A stretch of DNA of 64,000 bases from Marvinbryantia formatexigens DSM 14469. GTDB taxonomy: Bacteria; Bacillota; Clostridia; Lachnospirales; Lachnospiraceae. The notes under the pieces are model-generated. The model was not told where the DNA came from. It made no database searches and saw nothing but the letters and a program-made list of their open reading frames with translations. The first letter of the stretch is position 1, and every line of letters begins with the position of its first letter. The stretch spans positions 558,001 through 622,000 of the forward strand of contig NZ_CP102268.1 of assembly GCF_025148285.1 (NCBI RefSeq). Reading direction: 5' to 3'. Position numbers and translations under genes: made by a program. This document shows, in pieces, positions 34,115-44,000 of the stretch.

Positions 34115-37042
34115 TCATTGCTTCCGGAAGCTCGTCTCCGGTCCCATATAGGAGGGCAGCGGCTTTTTATCCGGCGCATAGACCAGCAGCCGCTCCAGCA
34201 CCACGCCCGCGTCACCCGCATACAGCGTGATTTTGTTTACGCCCTTCCGGATATGCACCGGCAGCTCTGCGCGATGCTCCTGGTCGAGCACGGCGGTGCA
34301 CCACGCCTCGCAGTCCGGGTCGCCGCCGCGATAATCAGGTCCTGTCAGCGTCAGGGTCTGTATCTCTTCTTCATTGACGCGCACGCCGGTCTGCAGAAGT
34401 CCTCCGTTTACCAGCGGATTCGCCGGGGAGGTGCGCAGCTCCAGAATACAGTCCTGCTCCTCCTCTGCCCAGATTTCGTAGAGAAGCGACGGTGCGCTGC
34501 CGTCCTCCCAGTCTGCCTTTTTGTAGACCGCCGTCGTCGGGAATACCTTCATGCCGCTTCCATATTTTCCATAATCCTCCAGCTTTTCAAACGCCGCTCT
34601 GCCGTCAGCGCACATGCCGCCAAATTTCACGGAAAAGCCCGCCGCGTCCGCCGCGCAGAGCCCGTTCTGCATCACATATGCGCCGAACGGAACCGCCGCC
34701 AGGCTTTCATTTCTGCAAAGAATGCGCAGCGGCACATATTCCGTCTCCGTGCTGATGCGGCATTCGCACTCTGCCGACTGTCCCACCGGCAGCTTCTCGC
34801 GCAGGAAGGTGATCTCCACCTCGTCAAGCAGCTCTGTGCTGCCCTCGCGCGCGGAAAATTCCAGACAGTCGCACGCTCCGGATATCTTCCACTCTACGCT
34901 GCCCGTGCCGCCGTTTGCAATCTGTATCGTCACCTTCTCCTTCCCCGCATAGCAGAAATCGTCGATAACGAGCGGCTTCGGGAAATACTGGTTCGTGTAG
35001 CTCCCTGTACCGTCCGCGCGCGATACTGTCAGTCGCGGCTTCTGCGGAAGCGTCAGAACATGCTGCACCGGATAGCGCCAGTCCTCGTCGTTCCAGTTTA
35101 CGAAGCCGATGTGCTGCTCCAGCTCCATGCCGCTCCATTTTCCGCCGTTAAACTCCCGCATCCGCGCCGCCAGCGCTGCATCCTTTTCGATGCACGCCTG
35201 CATCTGCTGTCCGTATACATTGGCGACTGCCCTGCCCTGCGACGCATACAGATGGTTCATGCCGGAGGTCAGATGCATCTTCAGAAGGTTGGCAATGCCC
35301 GCCGCCGGGTAGTAAATCATGCTGAAATACCCTTTCTCTGCCGGTGTGCCGGAAAGCTCCGCCAGAAGCTGCTCTGTCTTCTGCTCCAGCGCCTCGCAGC
35401 GCTTCAGCATCCTTCTGCCCTCATTGTAATGGGCGGGATGATAAACCGTATCATTCAGCGCCTCCGGACGGCGATAGCCTGCCAGCCGCACCGCCTCCTC
35501 CAGCACCCAGGTGATGTCCCGGCACTGCTCTTCGGAAGCATAAGCGCCGAACTGCTTCTGTATCCACTGCGCGGTGTATTCCCTCACCTTTTCAGAGGAA
35601 CCGCCGCCCCAGGTCTCAAAATCATAGGCAAGCTCCATAAAATATCCCAGCGGGTATTCCTGGAACTTTACATCTCCCACATTCACAATCCAGAGATTGC
35701 GGACGCCGTACTCATACGCCTCCGACATCTGCTCCCAGATTCTTACAAGCGGCGTGGAATTTACCCACTCAAAGGAGATTGGCGAACCGTGGTAATCCAC
35801 ATGGTAATACATGCCGAAGCCGCCCGGATGCTGCCGCTCCGCCCCCTGCGGAAGCGCGCGCATACTGCCGAAATTATCCTCACAGAACAGAAGCGTCACA
35901 TCCTCCAGCTCCTCAAAGCCGCGGATACCGGCGATTCTGCCGTCCCCGAAGTAATAATCCTCCACTTCCTTATAAATGGCAAAAAGCTGCGGCACCTTCT
36001 TCAAATCGGGATTTACATGCTGCGCAATCAGCTTGCGCTGGTTCGTGATAATTTCCTTTAGCTGACGGACATTCTCCGCAATCGTCGCGTCATCGCCCAG
36101 CAGCTTGCTGTCGCGCTCGCCGCGCATTCCGACGGTCGGGAAAATCTGCTCGTCCTTCACGCGCGTCAGACCGTCCTCCCAGAATTTCAGCAGTCCCTCT
36201 TTATTTACATCATAATTCCATTCCGTTCCGTAGGGAGAATTTTCCCCCTTGAAAATGGAAAATTCCTCTCCGGAGCGCATACAGGGCTCGTGGTGCGACA
36301 TACCGATATAGATACCGTACTCTGTTGCAAGCTGCATGGAGGAAAGCCCCGGTCCGTCCAGCAAAAAGGACGAGGTCCACATCGCCGGCCAGAGATAGTT
36401 GCCTTTCATGCGCAGAAGGTACTCAAACACATGGTCGTACATTTCCGCCGTAAAGCCCTGGTAATGTGAAAACGTCCAGTTTCCGTAGCAGGGCCACTCA
36501 TCGTTGATAAAGAAGCCGCGGAACTTTACGGAGGGTTCCTTCGAGATACCGCCCGTCACACGCTTTACAAGATGACCGTCCTGTGCTCCTTCCGTCTCCG
36601 TTTCGTCTGTGAGAAGCGCGCTCTCCCAGGCAGGCGGCGTGACATCTCCCCAGAAGCCGGTCGCCGTCACGCCGAGCAGCTCGGAAAGATGGAACATTCC
36701 GTAGATGGTGCCAGTGCGGTCGCTGCCCACGATCACCAGCGCACGCTCCACGCCCTCCAGCGGCTGCTCCGCCAGATAGAAGCCGTAGCTTTCCCATCTT
36801 CCGGCAAGCGTCTTCAGCTCCGGTATACGCTCCGTCAGTGTATCCGCCAGCGTACCCTCTCCCAGCGTCGCCGCCAGCACCGCCTGATTACTGCCGCCTT
36901 CCGCGCCGCACTGCACGCAGGCGCCTGTCGTTTCCCGGATATCCTTTGCAACCTTTTCGCGGATTCTGCAAATTCCGGGGCCTGCCTGCGCATCCAGAAT
37001 GATATTGATTGTCGTATCCTTGCTAAATTTTAAATAAGCCAT
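34115..37042 (-). CDS. Glycoside hydrolase family 115 xylan alpha-1,2-glucuronidase
   Basis: The 975-residue enzyme matches GH115, which removes (4-O-methyl)glucuronic acid side chains from xylan. Recognisable parts are the N-terminal domain with RALVIVGSDRTGTIYGMFHLSELLGV, then FFINDEWPCYGNWTFSHY and YLLRMKGNYLWPAMW in the barrel, and SHHEPCMRSGEEF. The C-terminal third holds beta-sandwich domains common to the family. There is no signal peptide, so action on imported aldouronic acids is likely. It is placed between the transporter genes and GH3 on the same strand. Confidence 0.93.
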   Translation of the reverse strand: MAYLKFSKDTTINIILDAQAGPGICRIREKVAKDIRETTGACVQCGAEGGSNQAVLAATLGEGTLADTLTERIPELKTLAGRWESYGFYLAEQPLEGVERALVIVGSDRTGTIYGMFHLSELLGVTATGFWGDVTPPAWESALLTDETETEGAQDGHLVKRVTGGISKEPSVKFRGFFINDEWPCYGNWTFSHYQGFTAEMYDHVFEYLLRMKGNYLWPAMWTSSFLLDGPGLSSMQLATEYGIYIGMSHHEPCMRSGEEFSIFKGENSPYGTEWNYDVNKEGLLKFWEDGLTRVKDEQIFPTVGMRGERDSKLLGDDATIAENVRQLKEIITNQRKLIAQHVNPDLKKVPQLFAIYKEVEDYYFGDGRIAGIRGFEELEDVTLLFCEDNFGSMRALPQGAERQHPGGFGMYYHVDYHGSPISFEWVNSTPLVRIWEQMSEAYEYGVRNLWIVNVGDVKFQEYPLGYFMELAYDFETWGGGSSEKVREYTAQWIQKQFGAYASEEQCRDITWVLEEAVRLAGYRRPEALNDTVYHPAHYNEGRRMLKRCEALEQKTEQLLAELSGTPAEKGYFSMIYYPAAGIANLLKMHLTSGMNHLYASQGRAVANVYGQQMQACIEKDAALAARMREFNGGKWSGMELEQHIGFVNWNDEDWRYPVQHVLTLPQKPRLTVSRADGTGSYTNQYFPKPLVIDDFCYAGKEKVTIQIANGGTGSVEWKISGACDCLEFSAREGSTELLDEVEITFLREKLPVGQSAECECRISTETEYVPLRILCRNESLAAVPFGAYVMQNGLCAADAAGFSVKFGGMCADGRAAFEKLEDYGKYGSGMKVFPTTAVYKKADWEDGSAPSLLYEIWAEEEQDCILELRTSPANPLVNGGLLQTGVRVNEEEIQTLTLTGPDYRGGDPDCEAWCTAVLDQEHRAELPVHIRKGVNKITLYAGDAGVVLERLLVYAPDKKPLPSYMGPETSFRKQ

Positions 37043-37096
37043 AATGTTCTCCAGAAAATTTTTTGTGATAATCTATTAACGTACTTACTTAAGATG

Positions 37097-37126
37097 CAAA
37101 AGGCCGCCGCAGTCTCCCGCGGCAGC
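37097..37126 (-). terminator. Terminator behind the solute-binding protein gene
   Basis: GCTGCCGC pairs with GCGGCGGC (one G-T pair) and CTTTT follows. It lies between the binding protein and GH115, so it may let highly expressed transporter genes partly terminate before the enzymes. Confidence 0.65.
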
Positions 37127-37162
37127 CCCTGCTTTAATGGCTCAGCATCCTACTGCTATTGC

Positions 37163-38806
37163 TTAGTATCCAAGCACATCCTTTGTATCATTGAAAATTT
37201 CATTAACCATCTCTACATACTCAGATGCTTTCAGATTGTCCATGCACTCTGTTACATAAGCATCCCAGTCAGCATCGAGGTCCTTCTTGCCGGTGATGAA
37301 TTCCAGCGCAGAAGTATTTACATAATCCATCAGCGGAACCTTGATAAGGTTCAGGTCTTCCTTCTGAAGCTCGTCTGCCAGTACCGGCGGCATAAGCTGA
37401 ACCGGCTCCTTATTCGCGTTGATTCTCTCGTTCCACTCTTTTTCACCCTCGGTAAACTTGGAGAGCTGGATGAAGGTATTTCCGCCGTATGCGAATACAC
37501 CGCCGCCGAAGCCATAGTCTACGTTGAGCTGCTTCTCTGCGCCTGCATTGAAGCCGTTATAGTAGATGTCCTCGTTCAGTACGATATTTCCGTCAGCATC
37601 CTTTGTATAGGTCTCGCCCTCAACGCCCCACTGGCTCAGCTCATGACCTTCATCAGAGTACCACAGCCAGTCGATGAAACGGAGCATCTTGATGAACTCT
37701 TCTTCACCAAGCTCATCCAGTGCGTTCTGGCTGATCATGATACCGTTTTCCAGACGTCCTGCGCCGCTGGAAACCTTTACGTTACCCGCCGGACCTGACG
37801 GTGTGGTCATGAAGTACAGCTCTGCACCTTCATCTGTCACTTTGTTGTTTGCAATAATATCAGACAGGATCTGATAGTTTGCTGCCAGCACATAGGAATC
37901 GCCGCGGAAGAATTTCGCCTGTGCCTGTGTGGAATCCTGTGTAAAGGTTTCCGGGTCCAGGATGCCTTCCTCATACAGCTTGTGGAAGTATGTCAGGAAC
38001 TCCTTGTACTCTTCTGTTGTATCTGCAAAGTAGAATTCGTTTGTATCAAAGTTGAACTTTGTACCATCCTTCAGACCCCAGTCGCCGCCGTCCTGGGAGT
38101 TACCGGCTGTTACATTGTAAGTAATCGCCGCAATGTTCATCGTGCAGCCAAACTGGAACTGGTCGGACCAGATGTTATCTTTTCCGGTGTATTCCTGCAC
38201 CAGCTTCAGCGCCTCATAGAAATCCTCCCATGTCCAGGTCGGCTCTGTGCTCATGTCAACGCCTGCCGCCTCGAAGATATCCTTGCGGATGATAAGAGAG
38301 TAGCCGCCTGCCACTTCTTCCCACATACCCGGAAGACGGTAATATTTACCATCGGCTGCGTAAATCTGCTTCAGATCCTCTTCCATGCCCCACTCCTCTA
38401 CCTGCTTGGAGTAGTTCGGCATATACTGTACCCAGTCGCTGATTGCAACTACCTGGCCGCTGTCCTCGTAGGGTGAAGAATCATAGATCTTCGGAATGAT
38501 GTACGGAGCGCTTCCGCTGTTTACCATAGCGGATACCTTATCGTTGTAGTCTGTTCTTGCTACGGAAGTAAGGTCGAAAGTAACATTTGTTCTCTCCTCA
38601 ATCGCGCTCCAGAGACGCCAGTTCTCATCCAGCGGATAGTTCTCGTGGTCGGAGAACATCATGGAATACGTTACCGGTTCGTCGGAATGGAAGGTCGTGT
38701 CCACACCATAGGTGTAGCCCTCTGCTTCCTCTGCGGATGCCGTTACACATCCCACCGCGCCAACCATAGCCGCCGCCATTGTCAGTGCCATTAATTTTTT
38801 GTTCAT
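37163..38806 (-). CDS. Extracellular solute-binding lipoprotein (LplA-like, sugar ABC importer)
   Basis: The 547-residue protein has a lipoprotein signal (MNKKLMALTMAAAMVGAVGC, Cys20), then a large family-1-like binding domain (WRLWSAIEERTNVTFDLTSV, GSAPYIIPKIY). It pairs with two permeases of the LplB/YtcP type upstream. Length and permease type fit the oligosaccharide importers that Firmicutes use for aldouronate and xylan fragments. It is the last gene of the transporter operon. Confidence 0.9.
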   Translation of the reverse strand: MNKKLMALTMAAAMVGAVGCVTASAEEAEGYTYGVDTTFHSDEPVTYSMMFSDHENYPLDENWRLWSAIEERTNVTFDLTSVARTDYNDKVSAMVNSGSAPYIIPKIYDSSPYEDSGQVVAISDWVQYMPNYSKQVEEWGMEEDLKQIYAADGKYYRLPGMWEEVAGGYSLIIRKDIFEAAGVDMSTEPTWTWEDFYEALKLVQEYTGKDNIWSDQFQFGCTMNIAAITYNVTAGNSQDGGDWGLKDGTKFNFDTNEFYFADTTEEYKEFLTYFHKLYEEGILDPETFTQDSTQAQAKFFRGDSYVLAANYQILSDIIANNKVTDEGAELYFMTTPSGPAGNVKVSSGAGRLENGIMISQNALDELGEEEFIKMLRFIDWLWYSDEGHELSQWGVEGETYTKDADGNIVLNEDIYYNGFNAGAEKQLNVDYGFGGGVFAYGGNTFIQLSKFTEGEKEWNERINANKEPVQLMPPVLADELQKEDLNLIKVPLMDYVNTSALEFITGKKDLDADWDAYVTECMDNLKASEYVEMVNEIFNDTKDVLGY

Positions 38807-38862
38807 ACTTCTTTCCTCCTTGTTTTATTTATAAAAGCATTTCTGTGCTTTGTATAACATGT

Positions 38863-39744
38863 TTAACCTTTTACCGCACCCATCGTCATACCCTGTACGA
38901 AGTATTTCTGTACAAACGGATATACGCAGATGATCGGCAGGGATGTCAGTACCATTGTTGCGGATTTCAGCGTTGCCTGCACGCTGCTTGCCTCGCCGCT
39001 GGAACCGATATCCACGTTGTTTGCACCCTCTACGAGCTGACGTACCCACAGCGAAATCGGCTTTAAAGCATCGTCGTCCAAATACAGGAACGGACCGAAC
39101 CATTCATTCCACAGACCAACCAGATAAAACAGCGTCATCGTTGCAAGGATCGGTTTGGAGAGCGGCAGGATGATCTTTATGAAGATTCCGTAAACGCCCA
39201 TGCCGTCGATGGAGGCCGCCTCCTCCAGCTCCTCCGGCAGTCCGGCGAAGAAGGATTTCATAAGCAGCAGGTTGAAGGTGCTGATCGCGCCCGGAAGTAC
39301 CACTGCCCAGATAGTATTGCCAAGATGCAGCCACTGTGTAACAAGAATATAGTTCGGAATCAGACCGCCGCTGAAATACATCGTAAATACAACGAACGGT
39401 GTGAAGAACTTATTCAGGCGGAGCCTTGATTTCGAAAGCGGGTAGGCGAGCAGCGCCGTACCGAATACGGAAATCAATGTGCCGACTACGGAATATATGA
39501 TGGTGTTTCCGTAGTAGCGGAAGAACCGGCTGTCACTGAGCAGATATTTGTAAGTTGCGGTCGTAAAGCCTACCGGGAAAAACGTAACCCCTCCGGCGGC
39601 AACTGCCGTGTCACTGCTGAAGGACTGCGCTACCAGATATATGAACGGATATAAGGTAACGAACACGACCAGAATCATGATGATGGTATTAATCACCTGG
39701 AATACGCGGTATCCCGTTGAAACCTTGATTTTTGAATTTTCCAT
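38863..39744 (-). CDS. Sugar ABC transporter permease (YtcP/LplC, MalG type)
   Basis: The 293-residue permease has six hydrophobic segments and the EAA loop in the form EELEEAASIDGMGVYGIFIKIILPLSKP near residue 190. It ends TMGAVKG as typical LplC-like proteins do. It is the partner of the upstream permease (17 bp gap). Confidence 0.93.
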   Translation of the reverse strand: MENSKIKVSTGYRVFQVINTIIMILVVFVTLYPFIYLVAQSFSSDTAVAAGGVTFFPVGFTTATYKYLLSDSRFFRYYGNTIIYSVVGTLISVFGTALLAYPLSKSRLRLNKFFTPFVVFTMYFSGGLIPNYILVTQWLHLGNTIWAVVLPGAISTFNLLLMKSFFAGLPEELEEAASIDGMGVYGIFIKIILPLSKPILATMTLFYLVGLWNEWFGPFLYLDDDALKPISLWVRQLVEGANNVDIGSSGEASSVQATLKSATMVLTSLPIICVYPFVQKYFVQGMTMGAVKG

Positions 39745-39760
39745 CTGTCCTTTCTCCCTT

Positions 39761-40705
39761 CTACCACAGTGATGTTTCTGTAAATTTCTTCGACAGGTAG
39801 TTCGCCGATGTTACCAGAATCAGACCGATAACTGCGGAGAACAGACCAACCGCCGACGCATAGCTGAAGTTTCCTCCCGAAATACCCATGCGGTATACCA
39901 GCGTGTCGATGATGTCCGCGCGGGACTGTGTAAGCGGGTTGTACAAAAGCAGGATTTTCTGCATGTTGTTCGAACCAAGGATGTTTCCGATATCCATGAT
40001 GAGCAGCGTCATGATCGTCGGAAGGATGCCCGGAATCGTCACATGGATGGTCTGCTGGAACCGGTTTGCACCGTCCATTTCCGCCGCCTCGTAAAGTCCT
40101 GGGTCGATGTTTGTCATCGCAGTGAGGTAAAGGATCGTGCCCCATCCTAACGCCTGCCAGATGCCGGACCCTATGTACACGGTATCGAACCACGCCGGTT
40201 CTGACATGAACGCGATCTTGTCCAGTCCAAGGGACGCCAGCAGCGTGTTGATCGGACCGGTGGAGGAAAGAAGCTCTTTTACCATACCACAGACAACTAC
40301 CAGAGAAATAAAGTGCGGCAGGTAGGAAATCGTCTGAACAAGCTTTTTCCACCATTTTGTTCTGATTTCATTGATTAACAAAGCGAAAATCAATGTTGCC
40401 GGAAAACGTACAAGCAGATATCCGATACTTAAGCGAAGGGTGTTCCGGAATGCCTGCCAGAAGTTACTGTCTGTCAGGAACTGTTCAAAATAACGGAACC
40501 CAACCCATCTTTCACCGAAGATGTTCGGTCCGCCTTTATAACGGCGGAAGGCTATGATATTTCCAAGCATCGGGATGTACTTGAAAATAACGTAGTACAG
40601 AATCGGAAGAATCAGAAATGTGTAGATTTTCCAATTCTTTTTCACATGACGAAGCAGCGATTCGTCATGCTTCAGCTTTTCTTTTTTTGCTTTTGTTTTT
40701 GCCAT
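39761..40705 (-). CDS. Sugar ABC transporter permease (LplB/YteP, MalF type)
   Basis: The 314-residue permease begins with a Lys-rich cytoplasmic tail, has six membrane segments, KRYKGGPNIFGERWVGFRYFEQF after segment one and the EAA loop YEAAEMDGANRFQQTIHVTIPGILP near residue 215. It is the first gene of the permease-permease-binding protein operon. No ATPase gene is present; a shared MsmK-like ATPase elsewhere is usual for this class. Confidence 0.93.
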   Translation of the reverse strand: MAKTKAKKEKLKHDESLLRHVKKNWKIYTFLILPILYYVIFKYIPMLGNIIAFRRYKGGPNIFGERWVGFRYFEQFLTDSNFWQAFRNTLRLSIGYLLVRFPATLIFALLINEIRTKWWKKLVQTISYLPHFISLVVVCGMVKELLSSTGPINTLLASLGLDKIAFMSEPAWFDTVYIGSGIWQALGWGTILYLTAMTNIDPGLYEAAEMDGANRFQQTIHVTIPGILPTIMTLLIMDIGNILGSNNMQKILLLYNPLTQSRADIIDTLVYRMGISGGNFSYASAVGLFSAVIGLILVTSANYLSKKFTETSLW

Positions 40706-40874
40706 TTTGCTACATCACTCTCCTTTTTTTCTCTTTCAGACCCTTCTTTTTTCGTTAGATTGCACATTTTCCGCTTTTGCTGGATACATTATATGTCATT
40801 TTTATGGCGTTTGCATCAAATATATTGCCTTTTACTGCGCAGATATTGCTCCCATTTCTTCCCTCTGATATCCA

Positions 40875-40916
40875 TTTTGTGCATTGATTACAAAAATCAG
40901 CCATTATTTTTGTGCA
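40875..40916 (-). promoter_or_regulatory. Direct repeat TGCACAAAA upstream of the transporter operon
   Basis: On the minus strand TGCACAAAA occurs at 40908-40916 and 40875-40883, 33 bp apart (about three helical turns), 170-200 bp before the permease start. AraC-type regulators bind such direct half-sites, and two AraC genes lie at the other end of the locus. No other feature is seen in 40706-40870, which is AT-rich leader. Confidence 0.4.
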
Positions 40917-40919
40917 AAA

Positions 40920-40950
40920 ATATATTTCCCACCCGGCGTTGCCGGATGGG
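40920..40950 (-). terminator. Terminator behind the GH2 gene
   Basis: CCCATCCGGC / GCCGGGTGGG with an AAC loop (one T-G pair), then an AAATATATTTTT tail, about 85 bp after the GH2 stop. Confidence 0.65.
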
Positions 40951-41036
40951 AAAAAGCAAATTTCGCGTTATTTGGATGTTTTGTAAAGTGGACATTCGCA
41001 TTTTACTCTGCTTCATGCTCATAAACGCCGACCGCT

Positions 41037-44000
41037 TCACGACTCGCGTTCAAATTGTATCCAGTCAAAATCAAAGCAGCTTCCGGGAAGGAATACAAAT
41101 CGTACCGTCTGCCGTCCGCAGATCCGTTCAAAGGAGAAGGTCTGCACCGGCTCCCCGCGCATAAATTCCAGCATCCGCGTTTCCTCTCCCGCTTCGGAAG
41201 CAAAGCGCAGAACGATGGTGTTTTTCTCGTGCGGGGTGCTTCCGCAGATGGTAATCCGCGCGGCTCCCTCCTGCCCGAAATCCAGCCCGCCAAATTCCAG
41301 CGTCACGTTGTTGCCGATTTCCCGCACAACGCCGTCCGCGATCCGGAAGCTGTCGCCGTAAATGGCGTCGCACTGCACTGCCGCCAGCTTTTCAAAGGCG
41401 CGGTTTTTCTTCACGAATGAAAAGCCCTTCAGGTGAATCTTTTTCTGAAGCACAAAGCAGATGCCGGTGATTCCGCGCAGCCATTTGTTCAGACGGTAGG
41501 TTTCCTCCTGGTAGGTGTTCCAGATGGACGGTTTCTGGTAAATGACGTCGGCAATCAGCTCCGCTCCCGGCTCGCCCGGCATTCCCTCGTAAATTTTAAT
41601 TTCGTAGGGCTCGTCCGTCAGCGCAAAGATGGGCAGACAGATTTCATCGGAACCGTCCGGACCAAAATCCAGCTCCCGGAAGCCCACCTGCGTCTCGCCG
41701 TCGCGCGCCGTGGCGACGCCATGCTCGTTGCCGTTGCCGACATCGCCCCGGCTGTAGTTGTAAAGACCGCCGCTGACGAAGGAATACGGGTCCAGAAATG
41801 CCTTTCCCAGCCCGGTAACGGTAAATTCCATCTGCGAAATGATGCGCACCTTTTCCGTGCCGCAGCGCGACATGCAGCGCAGCCGGAAGCAGCCGTCGCT
41901 CTTCGCCCGCACATGCGCCGTCCGCCCGTCCGCCTGCAGCTCTGCGAGCGGAGACGGAATGCCCGCGTCATCCACGATTCGCCAGATGACCTCCTTATCG
42001 TCCGCATTATCCGGGCAGAGCTGCGCCGTCACCGTCGTCTCCGGTACTTCCTCGGAGAGGTGGTTTCCCGCGCTGCTCATCAGGCGGATATTGCGCACGG
42101 GGATTTCCGTATTTTTCTGCTCTTCCGAGCCGTCTCTTTCTCCCGTCATTTTTGCGGCCGCCTCGCCCGCGGACGGGACTTCCGACGGCGTCGCGCCTGC
42201 ATCCGCGGGCAGAGCATTCCGGAATGATGTCGCGTCTGCATCCGCGGGCAGGGAATTTTCCGCCGCTTTGCGCACCGGCATCTCTGCAAGATAAGCCTCC
42301 GGAGAACTTCCGCGCACCGCCGCGCTCTCCCTTACCTGAAGCGTCAGATGCGCCTCCGGCAGTCCCGGCGAGGATACCGTCACACACAGCTCTCCCGCCT
42401 GTGTCCCTGCCTTTATCACCGCCAGCAGCTTTCCGCCAAACAGTCTTCTGCTGCCCGTCTTATAGCCGTCCGTCTCCGTGCTGTCGCCGTTATCGCAGCC
42501 TGCCAGCGCCCCGGCACCCGTCACCGTCACCTGCACGCGGTTGTTGGCGTTTTCCACCGGATAACCGTCCGCGTCCGTCATGGAAATCTGCAGAAACAAA
42601 AGGTCGTGCCCGTCCGCCCGCAGCGTCTCTTGCTCCGGCGTCAGCATGATGTGCGCCGCCTCCCCGAAGGAATGGCGCGCATCTTCCGCCAGAACATTTC
42701 CGTTTTCATCGCGGGCGATTGCCCGGATTTCCCCTTTTTCATAAGGAACCTGCCAGTTGCCGGAGAGCGTCGTGCCGTGCGCATGGTCAATCCGGCAGAC
42801 GCCGCAGCTTTTTCCGTTCAGAAACAGCTCCACCTCCGGAGCGTTTGTGTACGCCCGCACATCCACAAGCTGCCCCTCGTTGAAATCCCAGTACGGAAAC
42901 AGATGCAGCACCGTTTTCTTCCGGAGGTCATTCCACTCCGCCTGGTAGAGGTAATAGGGGTCCTTCGGGAAGCCCGCCGTGTCTATCTGCCCGAAATACG
43001 AATTCCGTGTGTGATACGGCGTCGGCTCGCCGATATAGTCAAAGCCGCTCCACAAAAACTGTCCGCAGGAATACGGGCGGTCGCGCTCCGCGATCACGCA
43101 TGCCTCCGCCGATTTTGCGCCCCAGCTCGTCGTGGAATTTCCCAGCGCCGAGCACTGCTCATCGTCATCGGCAAGCACAGACTGCTTATACGGGAAATGA
43201 TAAATCCCGCGGCTCTGCACCACCGAGGAGGTCTCGCTTCCGTAAATAATCCAGTCCGGATGCTGCGCATGATGGCTGTCGTAATATTTTTCGCCGTAAT
43301 TGTAGCCGATCAGCTTTATCACATCGGCGCACTTCTGCGTATTTTCCCACGGCATGTAGTTTGAGGCAAGCGTCGGCGGCGCGTTGTGCTTTGCGTCATG
43401 CTTTTCCACCTCCGCCATCAGCCTTTCCATCCACAGCCTGCCCTTTTCTCCAGCGTGCGTGTCGTGGATTTCATTTCCCACGCACCACATGATCACGCTC
43501 GGATGATTGCGGTCACGGCGTATCCAGCTCGCCACGTCCCGCTGATACCACTGCTGGAAAAAGCGCGCATAGTCATACGGCGTTTTGGCGGATTCCCACA
43601 TATCAAATGCCTCCGAGATTACCAGAAGCCCCATTTCGTCCGCCAGGTCCATCGCCTCTGCCGCCGGCATGTTGTGCGCAAAGCGCACAGCGTTCGCGCC
43701 CATGTTTTTGATGATTTCAAATTTCCGGCGCATCGCCTGCTCATGAAAAGCGCTTCCCAGACAGCCGAGGTCGTGATGCTCGCAGACGCCGTTCAGTTTT
43801 ATGTGCCTGCCGTTCAGGAAAAATCCCCCGTCCGGCAGATAAGCGATGGCGCGGAAGCCTACCCGCTGCTCTTCCGTCTGCAGAAGCACACCATCCTTAA
43901 ACAGGCGCACGCGCAAAGTGTAGAGATTCGGACTTTCGACATCCCAGAGCTTTGGTCGCTCCGCCAGCAGGCGGATGCTGTGAACCCAGACCCCAGTCTG

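Noticed and set aside
33806-34221. Short frames reading through the 41-bp tandem array (for example repeated PAGAPPEDKAG)
   Set aside because: The period is not a multiple of three and the frames change between units; no start signals.
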